A DNA stretch of 12,595 nt from Streptomyces sp. NRRL F-6131 (GCA_000719695.1 JOHN01000112.1:1-12595); one strand, 5' to 3'; shown: positions 1-6,842, counted from the stretch's first letter. Numbers and translations are program-made. Notes: generated by a model from the letters alone, not told the origin.

Positions 1-63
1 GGCGGGAGACGCGGGAGAAGGGGGCGGGCGGGAGACGCGGGAGAACGCGGGCGCGGCGGGGGA

Positions 64-153
64 GACGGGCAGGACGGGCAAGACGGGCAAGACGGGGGAG
101 ACGGGCAAGACGGGGGAGACGGGGGAGACGGGCAAGACGGGAAGGTCGGGGAA
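64..153. repeat. Ten degenerate 9-bp tandem repeats
   Basis: Ten consecutive 9-bp units start at 64 and every 9 bp after it. The consensus is GACGGG followed by CAA or GGA, and the last two units are degenerate (GACGGGAAG, GTCGGGGAA). Just upstream, a 19-bp sequence occurs twice, at 1-19 and 27-45, 26 bp apart. The tract begins immediately beyond the stop codon of the minus-strand gene ending at 161. The plus strand carries a GGG run every 9 bp, so G-quadruplex formation is possible. In plus frame 1 it reads as Gly-X-Y triplets, open at the left edge of the window. Whether it is part of a neighbouring gene cannot be decided here. Confidence 0.85.
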
Positions 154-160
154 CGCGGGG

Positions 161-1501
161 TCAGCGGCCGTTCGCGTGGCGCGGATGGCCGCGGAGCCCC
201 TGGGGGCGCGGTCGGGACGGCGCGGTGCGGTGCGGCGCCGGGTCGGCGAGACCGGCTCGGAACAGACCGTGCGCGACCCGCCGTTCGGCGGCCGCCGCCA
301 GCGCGTCCCGCAGTGCTCCGGCGCGCAGCGTGGCGTCCGCGCCGATCAGGCCCTCGACGACGGCCAGCGCGCCGGCGGTGTCGCCGTGGTCGAGGCGCGC
401 GCGGACGTCGGCGAGGCTCTCCGGGCGGCGGTGGGCGTCGTCGATGGTCTGCAGACAGGGGAGCGGGGTGCCGGTGAGGGCCATCAGCAGCTCCTCGCGG
501 CGGATCTCGTCCGGGTGGTGGTCGAGAGCGGTCAGCACACCGTCGACCAGGCCGATCCGGTGGCTGCTGCCGCGGCAGTGCACGATGCGCGGCCCGTCGG
601 GACCGCGGTCGGGGGCGGGAGCGCGGTCGGTGGTGGGGACGCGGTCGGTGCCGGGCGCGCCGTCGGTGGCGGGGACGCCGGGGGCGGCGGGGGCCAGGGC
701 CGCGGCGACCAGCGGATGCAGGGCGTCCGGCCCGATCAACCCGGCCCGGAGCAGCTCCAGATCGGGCGGCACCCGGGCGGCCGCGTCGGGCAGCACCGGC
801 AGCGAGCTCCCGGGCGCCGTCGGCCCGCCGGTTCCCGTGTCCACGACCACCTCGTGGGCCCCGAGCCGGACGCGCACGGCGCCGACGCCGTCGGGCCGCC
901 CCTCGGCGCGGAGCAGGATCCGGGCCTCGGCGGTCCACCGGTCGGGACCTCCGGAACGGAACGGCAGTTCAGCGCTGCGGCCCGCGTCCCACAGATGCCG
1001 GTGCAGGTCCAACCGGAACCGCGGCGAAGGGCGCGGATGCGGGTGGGAGGCGTCGGCCGGGTGCGCGGGCGGGCGCCCGGGGGCGGGCCACCGGCGTCCG
1101 GCCGCGTCGCGGAGCGCGAGGCCGAACCGCTGTCCGCCGCTCGCCCGGTGCGGTGGCGTCCGCACCACCAGGTGCAGTTCGCCGTACCGGGCGAGGGAGA
1201 CCGTCAGCCCGGGCCGCAGCAGCCCGTCGGGTGCGACGCGCGGCAGGTGCCAGCGCAGCAGGTCCGGGGCCAACGCCCGCAGATCACCGCGGATCCGGTC
1301 CGCCGTCTCCCGCCCGTGGCGGTGCGCGGCGGACCGCAGATCGAGATCGACGTCGACCCCGGCGGCGGCACACGCCCCCGCCCAGTCCCCGGCGAGCCGC
1401 CGGGTCGTCGCAGTCTCGATGACCGAGGCCGGCACGGCGAACTCGCGCACGTGCAGCCAGAAGGAGAGTCGGGGATCACCGGTCGCGGAGTGAGGGCTCA
1501 T
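161..1501 (-). CDS. Conserved-type protein of unknown function, 446 aa
   Basis: I do not recognise a named family. The ATG at 1501 is preferred over the GTG two codons upstream, because an AAGGTGAG ribosome binding site lies at a suitable distance from the ATG and abuts the GTG. There is no signal peptide or membrane segment, so it is probably cytoplasmic. Three parts can be seen. Residues 1-270 are mixed, with an early helical stretch (27-90, ending RWHLPRVAPDG) and then a beta-rich stretch (97-222). Residues 275-303 are a low-complexity linker of hexapeptides such as VPTTDR and APAPDR. Residues 305-420 form a compact, mainly helical C-terminal domain, followed by an Arg/Pro-rich tail. It is the last gene in the minus-strand run and lies 183 bp after the 251-residue gene. 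A TAGGCT hexamer at 1566-1571 could be its own -10 box, but no clear -35 accompanies it. Confidence 0.8.
   Translation of the reverse strand: MSPHSATGDPRLSFWLHVREFAVPASVIETATTRRLAGDWAGACAAAGVDVDLDLRSAAHRHGRETADRIRGDLRALAPDLLRWHLPRVAPDGLLRPGLTVSLARYGELHLVVRTPPHRASGGQRFGLALRDAAGRRWPAPGRPPAHPADASHPHPRPSPRFRLDLHRHLWDAGRSAELPFRSGGPDRWTAEARILLRAEGRPDGVGAVRVRLGAHEVVVDTGTGGPTAPGSSLPVLPDAAARVPPDLELLRAGLIGPDALHPLVAAALAPAAPGVPATDGAPGTDRVPTTDRAPAPDRGPDGPRIVHCRGSSHRIGLVDGVLTALDHHPDEIRREELLMALTGTPLPCLQTIDDAHRRPESLADVRARLDHGDTAGALAVVEGLIGADATLRAGALRDALAAAAERRVAHGLFRAGLADPAPHRTAPSRPRPQGLRGHPRHANGR
606..677. repeat. Four 18-bp minisatellite units inside the 446-aa gene
   Basis: Units beginning CGGTCGG, CGGTCGG, CGGTCGG and CCGTCGG start at 606, 624, 642 and 660, exactly 18 bp apart. 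They encode the hexapeptide linker of the 446-residue protein (units like APGTDR, VPTTDR, APAPDR). The period is a multiple of three, so copy-number change would lengthen or shorten the linker without shifting the frame. Confidence 0.8.
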
Positions 1502-1684
1502 CAGCACTCACCTTGCGCGGACCGAACCCCCACTTCGTGAAGAGAAGGAGTCGTCATCGGGCCAGAGCCTAGCCGTCCCCGGGCCCCCACTGCCACACCT
1601 TTTGAGCGCCGCCGCTTGCGCTGCCCGGGCCGCCTCGGCCGCCGCCGCTGCATCGCCGCTGGTCCGGCCTCCCCGGGGCGTCCG

Positions 1685-2440
1685 TCACGCGACCCGGTGG
1701 CCGGTCCACGGCAGCCGCTCGGTGGCCGCCTCGGCCTGCGGCAACTGCTCGGTCGCCGCCTCGGTCCGCGCGGCCGACCCGGTGCCCGCGTCCGCGTCCC
1801 CGTCCGCGGCCCCGACCACGGCCGCCCGCGTGCCCGACTCCGGCGCTTCGTCGGGCAGCAGGGGAATCCCGTGCCGCAGGTGCACCGCCCCGCGCAGATC
1901 GAAGGCGCGGTGCCGCTGGGCGATCCTCTGGCCCTCCACCAGGAGCGTCCCGGTGACGGTGCAGGTCCCGGTCCGCAGCTCGACCAGACGCGCCCGGCGG
2001 ATCACCGCGATCACGCCCGCCAGCTCGATCGCGAGGATCAGTTGCATCCGGACCGAGCCCACCGGGGTGCCGTCGACCAGCAGATCCACGCACGGGTGGT
2101 CGGCCGAGGTGATGCAGTGGTTGGCGAGTACCACCACCTCCTCGGACCCCGGATCGGCCCGGGTGCGCCGGGCGGCCGAGGTCAGCACGTTGTACCGGGA
2201 CCAGCCGGCCGCGGCGTAGCCGAACAGGTCCCGCTCCAGCAGCCCGTTCAGAGCGGCGGCCACCTGGTGCTCGACGGCCTGCCCGGCCGCACCGGTCAGC
2301 CGGGGGACGCCGTGCAGCAGGGCGCCGACGGTGCCCTGCTCGTGCAGGGACTCGGCGAGCGCGTCCACGGAGCTGCCGGGCTCGGCCCCGAACAGCAGCT
2401 CCCGCGCGGTCGCCGGATCGGTCAGGGTGACGGTGGTCAT
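1685..2440 (-). CDS. Protein of unknown function, 251 aa, coupled to the TIG-like surface protein gene
   Basis: The start is the ATG at 2440, which overlaps the stop of the preceding gene (ATGA, 2437-2440), so the two are probably translationally coupled. The open frame continues upstream, but that stretch is Arg/Gly-rich shadow of the other gene. Residues 1-90 look mainly helical. Residues 100-195 alternate hydrophobic residues as in beta strands (CVDLLVDGTPVGSVRMQL, then GVIAVIRRARLVELRTG). From about 197 the chain is an Ala/Asp/Glu-rich tail containing a near-duplicate decapeptide (TEAATEQLPQ and AEAATERLPW). No signal peptide or clear membrane helix is present, although 130-148 is hydrophobic. 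I know no function. Overlap with a membrane-anchored protein gene suggests it works with that protein, perhaps under the membrane; this is inference. Confidence 0.85.
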   Translation of the reverse strand: MTTVTLTDPATARELLFGAEPGSSVDALAESLHEQGTVGALLHGVPRLTGAAGQAVEHQVAAALNGLLERDLFGYAAAGWSRYNVLTSAARRTRADPGSEEVVVLANHCITSADHPCVDLLVDGTPVGSVRMQLILAIELAGVIAVIRRARLVELRTGTCTVTGTLLVEGQRIAQRHRAFDLRGAVHLRHGIPLLPDEAPESGTRAAVVGAADGDADAGTGSAARTEAATEQLPQAEAATERLPWTGHRVA

Positions 2441-3927
2441 GGCCCTTCCTCCTCCGTCTCCTCGACGGGCGTGCCGCCGTCCGGCGCCCCCTCGCCGGAC
2501 GGCCCGCCGCCCACCTCCTCGATGCGGTGCGTGCCGGGCTCCGACCGGGACTCCAGCCGGACGGTGCGCCCGGGCCCGGCCGGGTCGGCGGTCTCGCCGA
2601 CCTGCGGTAGCGTCGGCGCGCCCGCCGTCGGGGCGACGATGACGTGTCCCGACGCCCACCTCGGCCCCCGACGCCGGCCGAGCAGATACGTGCCGGCGAG
2701 GGCGGCGAGTACCACGGCGCCGCCGGCCGTCGAGCCGACCACCAGCGCGGTGGGCGTCGCGTCACCGCCGTCACCGCCGTTGCCGTTGCCGCCGCCACCG
2801 CCGCCGCCACCACTGCCGCCACCGCCACCGCCACCGCCGGTGTCCGGTCCGGGACCGGACCCGGCCGACAGGACCTCGAACTCCGTCGTGGCGGCCGTCC
2901 CCGGCAGGGTCGAACAGACGGCGCGCAGCCGGTAGTGGCCCGGTCGGGCGTCGTCCGCGACCCGGATGGTCACGACGAACCCGCCGCCCTCGGTGGTGAC
3001 GTGCTCCCACGCGACGTCGTTCCAGGTCAGCTCGGCGTCGGCGCCGCGACAGGCGAAGCCGCTCCCGGTGAGCACCACCTGCTGCCCCGGCCGTCCGGTG
3101 CCCGGGTCCACTCTCAGCACGGGCCCCGCGCCCGGCGTCACCCCGCCCGACGGGCTGCTCCCGCCGGGCGTGAGGACGGTGAACGTCGCGGTGGCGTCGT
3201 ACTCCGTGGCCGGGCCGCAGTAGGCCTCCACCGGGTGGGCGCCCGGCGGGGCGTCCGGCGGCGCGGTGACCTGCTGGTCGAAGGCGCCGTCGGCGGGCCG
3301 GACGCGGCCGAGTTCCCGCTCGTCCCAGCTCAGCACGACGGGCTCGTCGGCCGGGCAGAAGAATCCGGTGCCGTGGGCGGTGAACTCCCGCCCGGCGGGA
3401 CCGCTCGCCGGGTCGAGCGCCAGCGTCTCCGGTGCCTCCGGGTCGACGGTGAACGTCGCGGCCGCCGTCAGGTCGAAGGGCGCCCGGAGGTTCGGCGCGC
3501 CGGGGCTCGGAGCGTCGGACTCCTTGAGGGTGGGGAGCGGAATGACGCGACAGTTGGCCTTGACCTGGTGCGCGGCCGGGCGGGCGTTCTCCGGCACCTT
3601 GAAGGACGCGTGGAACCGGCCGTCCGCCTCGATCGGGGGCCGGCCCAGCTCGGTGCTGTCCCAGAGTAAGACCACGGTCGTCGTCTCGGGCAGGCACTCC
3701 TGGAAGCCCGTCCCCTCGACCTGCACCACCGTCCGGGCCGTCCCGTGGTCGGGCGACAGCCGGAGTGAGACGTCCGCCTGCGCCGAGGGCGCGAACAGCA
3801 CCGATGCCGCCGCCACCACGGCGCCCAGCACCACCGCGATCACGGCGCCCCGCACCACCGTGACCACGGGGCCCAGCCCCGCCGGGGCCACGGCGCGGCC
3901 CACCGAACGTCCGGGTCCCCTCGGCAT
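2437..3927 (-). CDS. Secreted, membrane-anchored protein with three IPT/TIG-like (Ig-fold) repeats, 496 aa
   Basis: Residues 22-51 form a signal peptide with a likely cleavage site AQA/DV after residue 51. Three repeats follow, at about 52-161, 169-251 and 269-352. Each opens with a Pro-Gly turn and a GxGF motif (GTGFQEC, GTGFFC, GSGFAC), contains WD or WN, and ends in a strand such as ATFTV. Each repeat has one cysteine pair (78/126, 191/237, 293/338), probably a disulfide. A glycine-rich linker (about 364-389) leads to one membrane helix (about 394-416), an RRR stop-transfer signal and a roughly 77-residue acidic cytoplasmic tail. This is type I topology with the repeats outside the cell. 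IPT/TIG-like folds usually mediate binding, and I see no catalytic motif. The SD-like AGGGCGG overlaps the stop codon of a possible short upstream ORF. The 3' end overlaps the 251-residue gene by 4 bp. Confidence 0.88.
   Translation of the reverse strand: MPRGPGRSVGRAVAPAGLGPVVTVVRGAVIAVVLGAVVAAASVLFAPSAQADVSLRLSPDHGTARTVVQVEGTGFQECLPETTTVVLLWDSTELGRPPIEADGRFHASFKVPENARPAAHQVKANCRVIPLPTLKESDAPSPGAPNLRAPFDLTAAATFTVDPEAPETLALDPASGPAGREFTAHGTGFFCPADEPVVLSWDERELGRVRPADGAFDQQVTAPPDAPPGAHPVEAYCGPATEYDATATFTVLTPGGSSPSGGVTPGAGPVLRVDPGTGRPGQQVVLTGSGFACRGADAELTWNDVAWEHVTTEGGGFVVTIRVADDARPGHYRLRAVCSTLPGTAATTEFEVLSAGSGPGPDTGGGGGGGGSGGGGGGGGNGNGGDGGDATPTALVVGSTAGGAVVLAALAGTYLLGRRRGPRWASGHVIVAPTAGAPTLPQVGETADPAGPGRTVRLESRSEPGTHRIEEVGGGPSGEGAPDGGTPVEETEEEGP
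2761..2838. repeat. Polyglycine-encoding GCC/ACC trinucleotide tract
   Basis: A run of CCG, CCA and GCC triplets on the plus strand encodes the 26-residue Gly/Asn/Asp linker (residues 364-389) of the TIG-like protein, between the extracellular repeats and the membrane helix. It is likely a flexible stalk that spans the thick cell wall. Tracts like this are prone to in-frame length change. Confidence 0.7.
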
Positions 3928-4053
3928 CGCCGACCGCCCTACCGGCGGAGCCCGCCGTCCCGGGACCGGTGCGCGGAGGGCCCGGCGGGGCCGCCGTGAA
4001 CGCCTCCGCCGAAAGTGGGGTACGGCTGTCGGGTCATCGCCGACCGTCCTTCC
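3925..4053. repeat. Duplicated 19-bp translation-start segment
   Basis: The 19-bp segments at 3925-3943 and 4035-4053 match at 17 of 19 positions. Each carries, on the minus strand, an ATG preceded by GGTCGGCG. One copy is the start of the TIG-like protein gene and the other is the start of a 32-codon upstream ORF. The copies are 110 bp apart and so in different frames. Confidence 0.7.
3939..4037 (-). CDS. Possible 32-aa leader peptide upstream of the TIG-like protein gene
   Basis: A short ORF begins with ATG at 4037 and ends with TAG at 3939-3941. GGAAGGA lies about 9 bp before the ATG, and GGAAGGAGG lies further upstream. The peptide starts MTRQPYPTFGGG and is rich in Gly, Arg and His, with no hydrophobic segment. 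Its stop codon lies inside the SD-like sequence of the TIG-like gene (GG-TAG-GGCGG) and 11 bp before that gene's ATG. Ribosomes ending here could therefore re-initiate. Third positions are mostly G or C, as in real genes here, but noncoding DNA in this genome is also GC-rich. It is either a translated leader or chance. Confidence 0.3.
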   Translation of the reverse strand: MTRQPYPTFGGGVHGGPAGPSAHRSRDGGLRR

Positions 4054-4103
4054 ACGAACCTCCTTCCATCATCCCTCCACCCCCGCCCCGGCACCACGGC
4101 CGA

Positions 4104-4119
4104 CCGGCCGGCCGGCCGG
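4104..4119. terminator. 16-bp perfect palindrome after the ARPP-like gene
   Basis: The sequence from 4104 to 4119 is CCGG repeated four times, a perfect palindrome ending 14 bp beyond the stop codon (4133) of the ARPP-like gene. It could form a short GC hairpin and act as a weak terminator or processing signal before the TIG-like gene. There is no T-tract, as is common in actinomycetes. Chance is possible in DNA of this composition. Confidence 0.3.
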
Positions 4120-4132
4120 GATCCGACGCGCC

Positions 4133-5311
4133 CTACCGACGGGCGGCGCGGCGGTAGTGGTCGAGGACGTCCTGGCGCAGCAGGCCGGCGAAGCCGGCGG
4201 CTTCGAGGCGCAGGCCGAGCTGGGGTTCGGTGAGCCCCAGTGCGGCGGCGGCCGTCGGCAGGTGCCAGTCGTGGGCCGCGAGGCGGTCCAGCAGGTGGCC
4301 GCGCCGGACCTGCGCCTCGGAGAGGCGGAAGGTCTTGAGGTAGGCGAGGCGGCCGCGCTCGTCGGTGATCGCCTCGCCGATGTGGTTCTCCTGCTTGGGG
4401 CGGAACTCCGGCAGGAACCGGGCGAGGTCGAAGCGGCCCAGCCGGCGGACCACGTGCGCCCGGTAGTCCGGCTCCAGCAGCCCGCCGGCCATCGTGTCGT
4501 CGTGGAAGGCCGCCCAGGCGCGCTCCTGCCCGTCGACGGCCGCGCGCAGCCCGGCGATCGAGTTGATCGGGCCGGCCGCGCGCAGATCGGCCCGGAAGTC
4601 CGGGACGGGGGCGGACAGCAGGGCGTAGTGGTGGATCAGCTCGCCGTAGAGGTCGAGCAGCAGGGTGCGGTGCAGTGCGCGGTAGTCGTCGGGGTGCGGG
4701 ACGACGAAGGCCGCGGCGAGCGCGTCGGCGACGTACACGAGCAGGCCGCACTGGCCGGGGTGGATCTCGAAGACCCGCAGGGCGTCGGCGAGGCCGCGGA
4801 CCCGGTCGCCGCCGTAGGCCTCCTCGGCGCGCGGCGACAGGCCGCGCCGCAGCGCGCGGTCGGACCACTCCTCCCAGGCGATCGACGGGCCGCCGAAGTG
4901 CAGCGCGAGATAGCCCTCCAGGGCGAGGTGCAGCGGCAGGAAGCGCAGTCGGGTCCGGCCCTCGCGCTTGACCGTCCGGCGCGGCACCCGCACCCGGACC
5001 CGCTCGGGCGGCGCGGCCGCGGTGACGGCGGACGGCGCGTCGAGCCGGGTGCCGTAGGCGGCGGCCGGGGTCCCGTCGCGGGTCCAGTCGGCGACGAAGC
5101 CGTGCGGGACGAACGCGACGTAGTCGGTGCGGCGGCCGACCGGGACGGCGGCGTACTCCGGCTCGTACAGCTCCTGGTGGAGGCGGAGGTCCTCGATCGG
5201 CTCGGCGCGGACCAGCGGCACCAGGCGCACGCCGCCCCACACCTGGGCGGGCCGGGTGTCGAGGCCCGCGAGGTCGAGCCGGAACGCCGGGCCGGACGCG
5301 GTGGTGGTCAT
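4133..5311 (-). CDS. ARPP-like domain protein with C-terminal Fis-type helix-turn-helix, 392 aa
   Basis: The ATG at 5311 overlaps the stop of the TROVE-like gene (ATGA, 5308-5311), so the pair is very likely coupled. Residues about 20-235 resemble the ARPP family (ADP-ribosylglycohydrolase- and rhodanese-phosphatase-associated protein). They open with a strand motif QVWGGVRLVPLV and continue with PEYAAVPVG, YVAFVPHGFVADW and FEIHPGQCGLLVYV. I assign this family tentatively. Residues about 300-330 hold a conserved-looking RPKQENHIGEAI segment. Residues 336-378 fit a Fis-type HTH: a first helix (HLLDRLAAHDWH), a second (PTAAAALGL) and a recognition helix (TEPQLGLRLEAAGF). No signal peptide or membrane segment is present. 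The protein probably binds DNA or structured RNA and partners the TROVE protein. The enzymatic activity of the ARPP part, if any, is unknown to me. Confidence 0.85.
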   Translation of the reverse strand: MTTTASGPAFRLDLAGLDTRPAQVWGGVRLVPLVRAEPIEDLRLHQELYEPEYAAVPVGRRTDYVAFVPHGFVADWTRDGTPAAAYGTRLDAPSAVTAAAPPERVRVRVPRRTVKREGRTRLRFLPLHLALEGYLALHFGGPSIAWEEWSDRALRRGLSPRAEEAYGGDRVRGLADALRVFEIHPGQCGLLVYVADALAAAFVVPHPDDYRALHRTLLLDLYGELIHHYALLSAPVPDFRADLRAAGPINSIAGLRAAVDGQERAWAAFHDDTMAGGLLEPDYRAHVVRRLGRFDLARFLPEFRPKQENHIGEAITDERGRLAYLKTFRLSEAQVRRGHLLDRLAAHDWHLPTAAAALGLTEPQLGLRLEAAGFAGLLRQDVLDHYRRAARR

Positions 5312-6771
5312 CGGGCGCCCTCCCCGGCGGGACCGGTCGTCGCCAGGAAGCGCTCGGTGCGGGCCGCCAGGTGCGCCGTCAGCTCCGCGAGGTCCGTGCG
5401 GCCCTCGGCGAAGCGGGCGAACTCGACCAGCACCGGCAGGTCCTCGGCGTCGCGCAGTCCGGCCGTGGGCACCGTCGGGGCGAGCCGGCGCACGTCGAAC
5501 CCCTCCGCGTCGTACACCGGGTTGAGGTGCACCACGCTGGTCCGGTGCTCCGGGTCCAGCCGGGTGCGCCACACCCGCAGCACCTCCGCGGCCAGGCCCG
5601 GCGGGGCGTTGTCCCAGCCGTCGGAGACGATCACCAGCCGCTGCGGCGCGGTCTCCAGCGCGTCCACGATGCGGTGCCCGAGCGGGGTCGGGCCGGACGG
5701 GCGGGCGAGCAGCGCGTCGGTGCGCCCGGAGGTCCACAGCGCCGTGTACTCACCGGCCAGCGCCCCCAGCAGGAAGTGGCAGGCGAGCGCGGCGGCGAGC
5801 GGCCGACGGCGCTTGACGCCCGAGCCGTACGCGGACCAGCTGTCGTCCAGGACGGCCGTGACCCGGCCCCAGCCGCCCTCCTCCGCCCCGGCGGCGCGCA
5901 CCGCCCGCCGCGCCGCACCGCGCAGGCCGTCGGTCAGCTCGGCCCGGCGGGCGACCCGGTCGGCGGGCGGCAGGCCCAGCACGTACGAGGCGAGCCGGGT
6001 GAGCGGCATCCGGGCGAGCACGGTGGCGTCGGCGGCCACGGCGGTGGCGCCGCGGGCCCGGGCGGACTCCTGGAGGCGCAGCCGCTCCAGGCCGGTCAAC
6101 CGCGGCTCGATGCGCTGGAGGAACGCGCCCCGGGGGATCCCGTGGCGGTGCGCGAAGCCCTCCGCCACGGTGTACGGCAGCTCGTAGAGCGCGGACTGCT
6201 CGTAGTGGGCACGGCGCCAGGCGTCCAGCAGCGGTGCGGTGTACTTGACGCGTCGTCGCGGGGCGTACAGGAAGTCGCCGGTCTCGTCCTCGACGGGCCG
6301 CAGATGGGTGTGGCGCAGCGCGCGCTTCAGCCCGGCGCGGTACTTGACGGCGTCGAGCGCCTGGTCGGGGCGGGCGGCGAGCCAGTCGCGCAGGATCGCC
6401 CGGGTGCGCCGGTTGTTGACCTTGGCGCGGCGCAGCTCACCGATCAGCCGGTAGACCCGCTGCGGCGGCAGCAGGGCCAGCCGGCGGGCGATCAGCCGCC
6501 CCTCGGTGCGCCGCTGCTCGGGGGTCGCGTCCCGGGAGGTCTCCAGCAGCCGACGGACGATCAGCGCGGCGTTGTGGTCGTTGATGTCGAGGGCGAGCGC
6601 GGCGGCGTACGGCCCGCGGTAGTTGCCCAGCATGTACGCGTGCAGGAAGTCCAGCGAGAGCTGCTGCTCGTCCGCCCCGCTGTGGAACTCCCGCTGCCCG
6701 GTCCCGGTGATCGCCGCGTTGACGAACAGCAGCACGTCCTCGGCGGCGACGAGGTCGCCGTACGTCTCCAC
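5308..6771 (-). CDS. TROVE/Ro60-like RNA-binding protein with C-terminal vWA domain, 487 aa
   Basis: The likely role is binding small noncoding or damaged RNA, as Ro60 and bacterial Rsr do. Residues about 1-290 are helical and HEAT-like. They carry features of the TROVE ring: MLGNYRGPYAAALALDI, RRLLETSRDATPEQR, LRDWLAARPDQALDA, VKYRAGLKRALRH. Residues about 300-475 form a vWA domain with a complete-looking MIDAS: D309-x-S311-x-S313 in LDDSWSAYGSG, T347, and D384 in IVSDGWDN. The length is close to that of Rsr proteins. The GTG at 6771 is the only plausible start, because an in-frame TGA lies eight codons upstream and the next Met is at residue 47. Its ribosome binding site (GGGGGCGG) is weak. 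The gene is first in the minus-strand run, with a promoter-like element about 70 bp upstream, and it overlaps the ARPP-like gene by 4 bp. I saw no convincing Y RNA beside it. Confidence 0.88.
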   Translation of the reverse strand: METYGDLVAAEDVLLFVNAAITGTGQREFHSGADEQQLSLDFLHAYMLGNYRGPYAAALALDINDHNAALIVRRLLETSRDATPEQRRTEGRLIARRLALLPPQRVYRLIGELRRAKVNNRRTRAILRDWLAARPDQALDAVKYRAGLKRALRHTHLRPVEDETGDFLYAPRRRVKYTAPLLDAWRRAHYEQSALYELPYTVAEGFAHRHGIPRGAFLQRIEPRLTGLERLRLQESARARGATAVAADATVLARMPLTRLASYVLGLPPADRVARRAELTDGLRGAARRAVRAAGAEEGGWGRVTAVLDDSWSAYGSGVKRRRPLAAALACHFLLGALAGEYTALWTSGRTDALLARPSGPTPLGHRIVDALETAPQRLVIVSDGWDNAPPGLAAEVLRVWRTRLDPEHRTSVVHLNPVYDAEGFDVRRLAPTVPTAGLRDAEDLPVLVEFARFAEGRTDLAELTAHLAARTERFLATTGPAGEGAR

Positions 6772-6842
6772 CGGGCCGCCCCCGCTCTGTCACGCTGCTG
6801 ACCAGCACCGATACGGCGCCGTGTCGCCCGTCCGGTCCTCGG

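Noticed and set aside
176..1540. Long plus-strand frames opposite the 446-aa gene
   Set aside because: They are low-complexity shadows with no ribosome binding site. The minus-strand gene has a supported start, and its repeat period keeps the minus-strand frame.
4080..4132. GC palindrome and C-rich tract as an attachment site or origin
   Set aside because: There is no integrase, tRNA end or iteron array nearby. A CCGG repeat in DNA of this composition needs no such explanation.
3266..6187. A 973-codon open frame on the plus strand
   Set aside because: It runs antisense through the TROVE-like, ARPP-like and TIG-like genes, which have clear motifs and starts. Its translation is low-complexity Arg/Gly/Ala/Pro, as expected of the antisense frame of GC-rich coding DNA.
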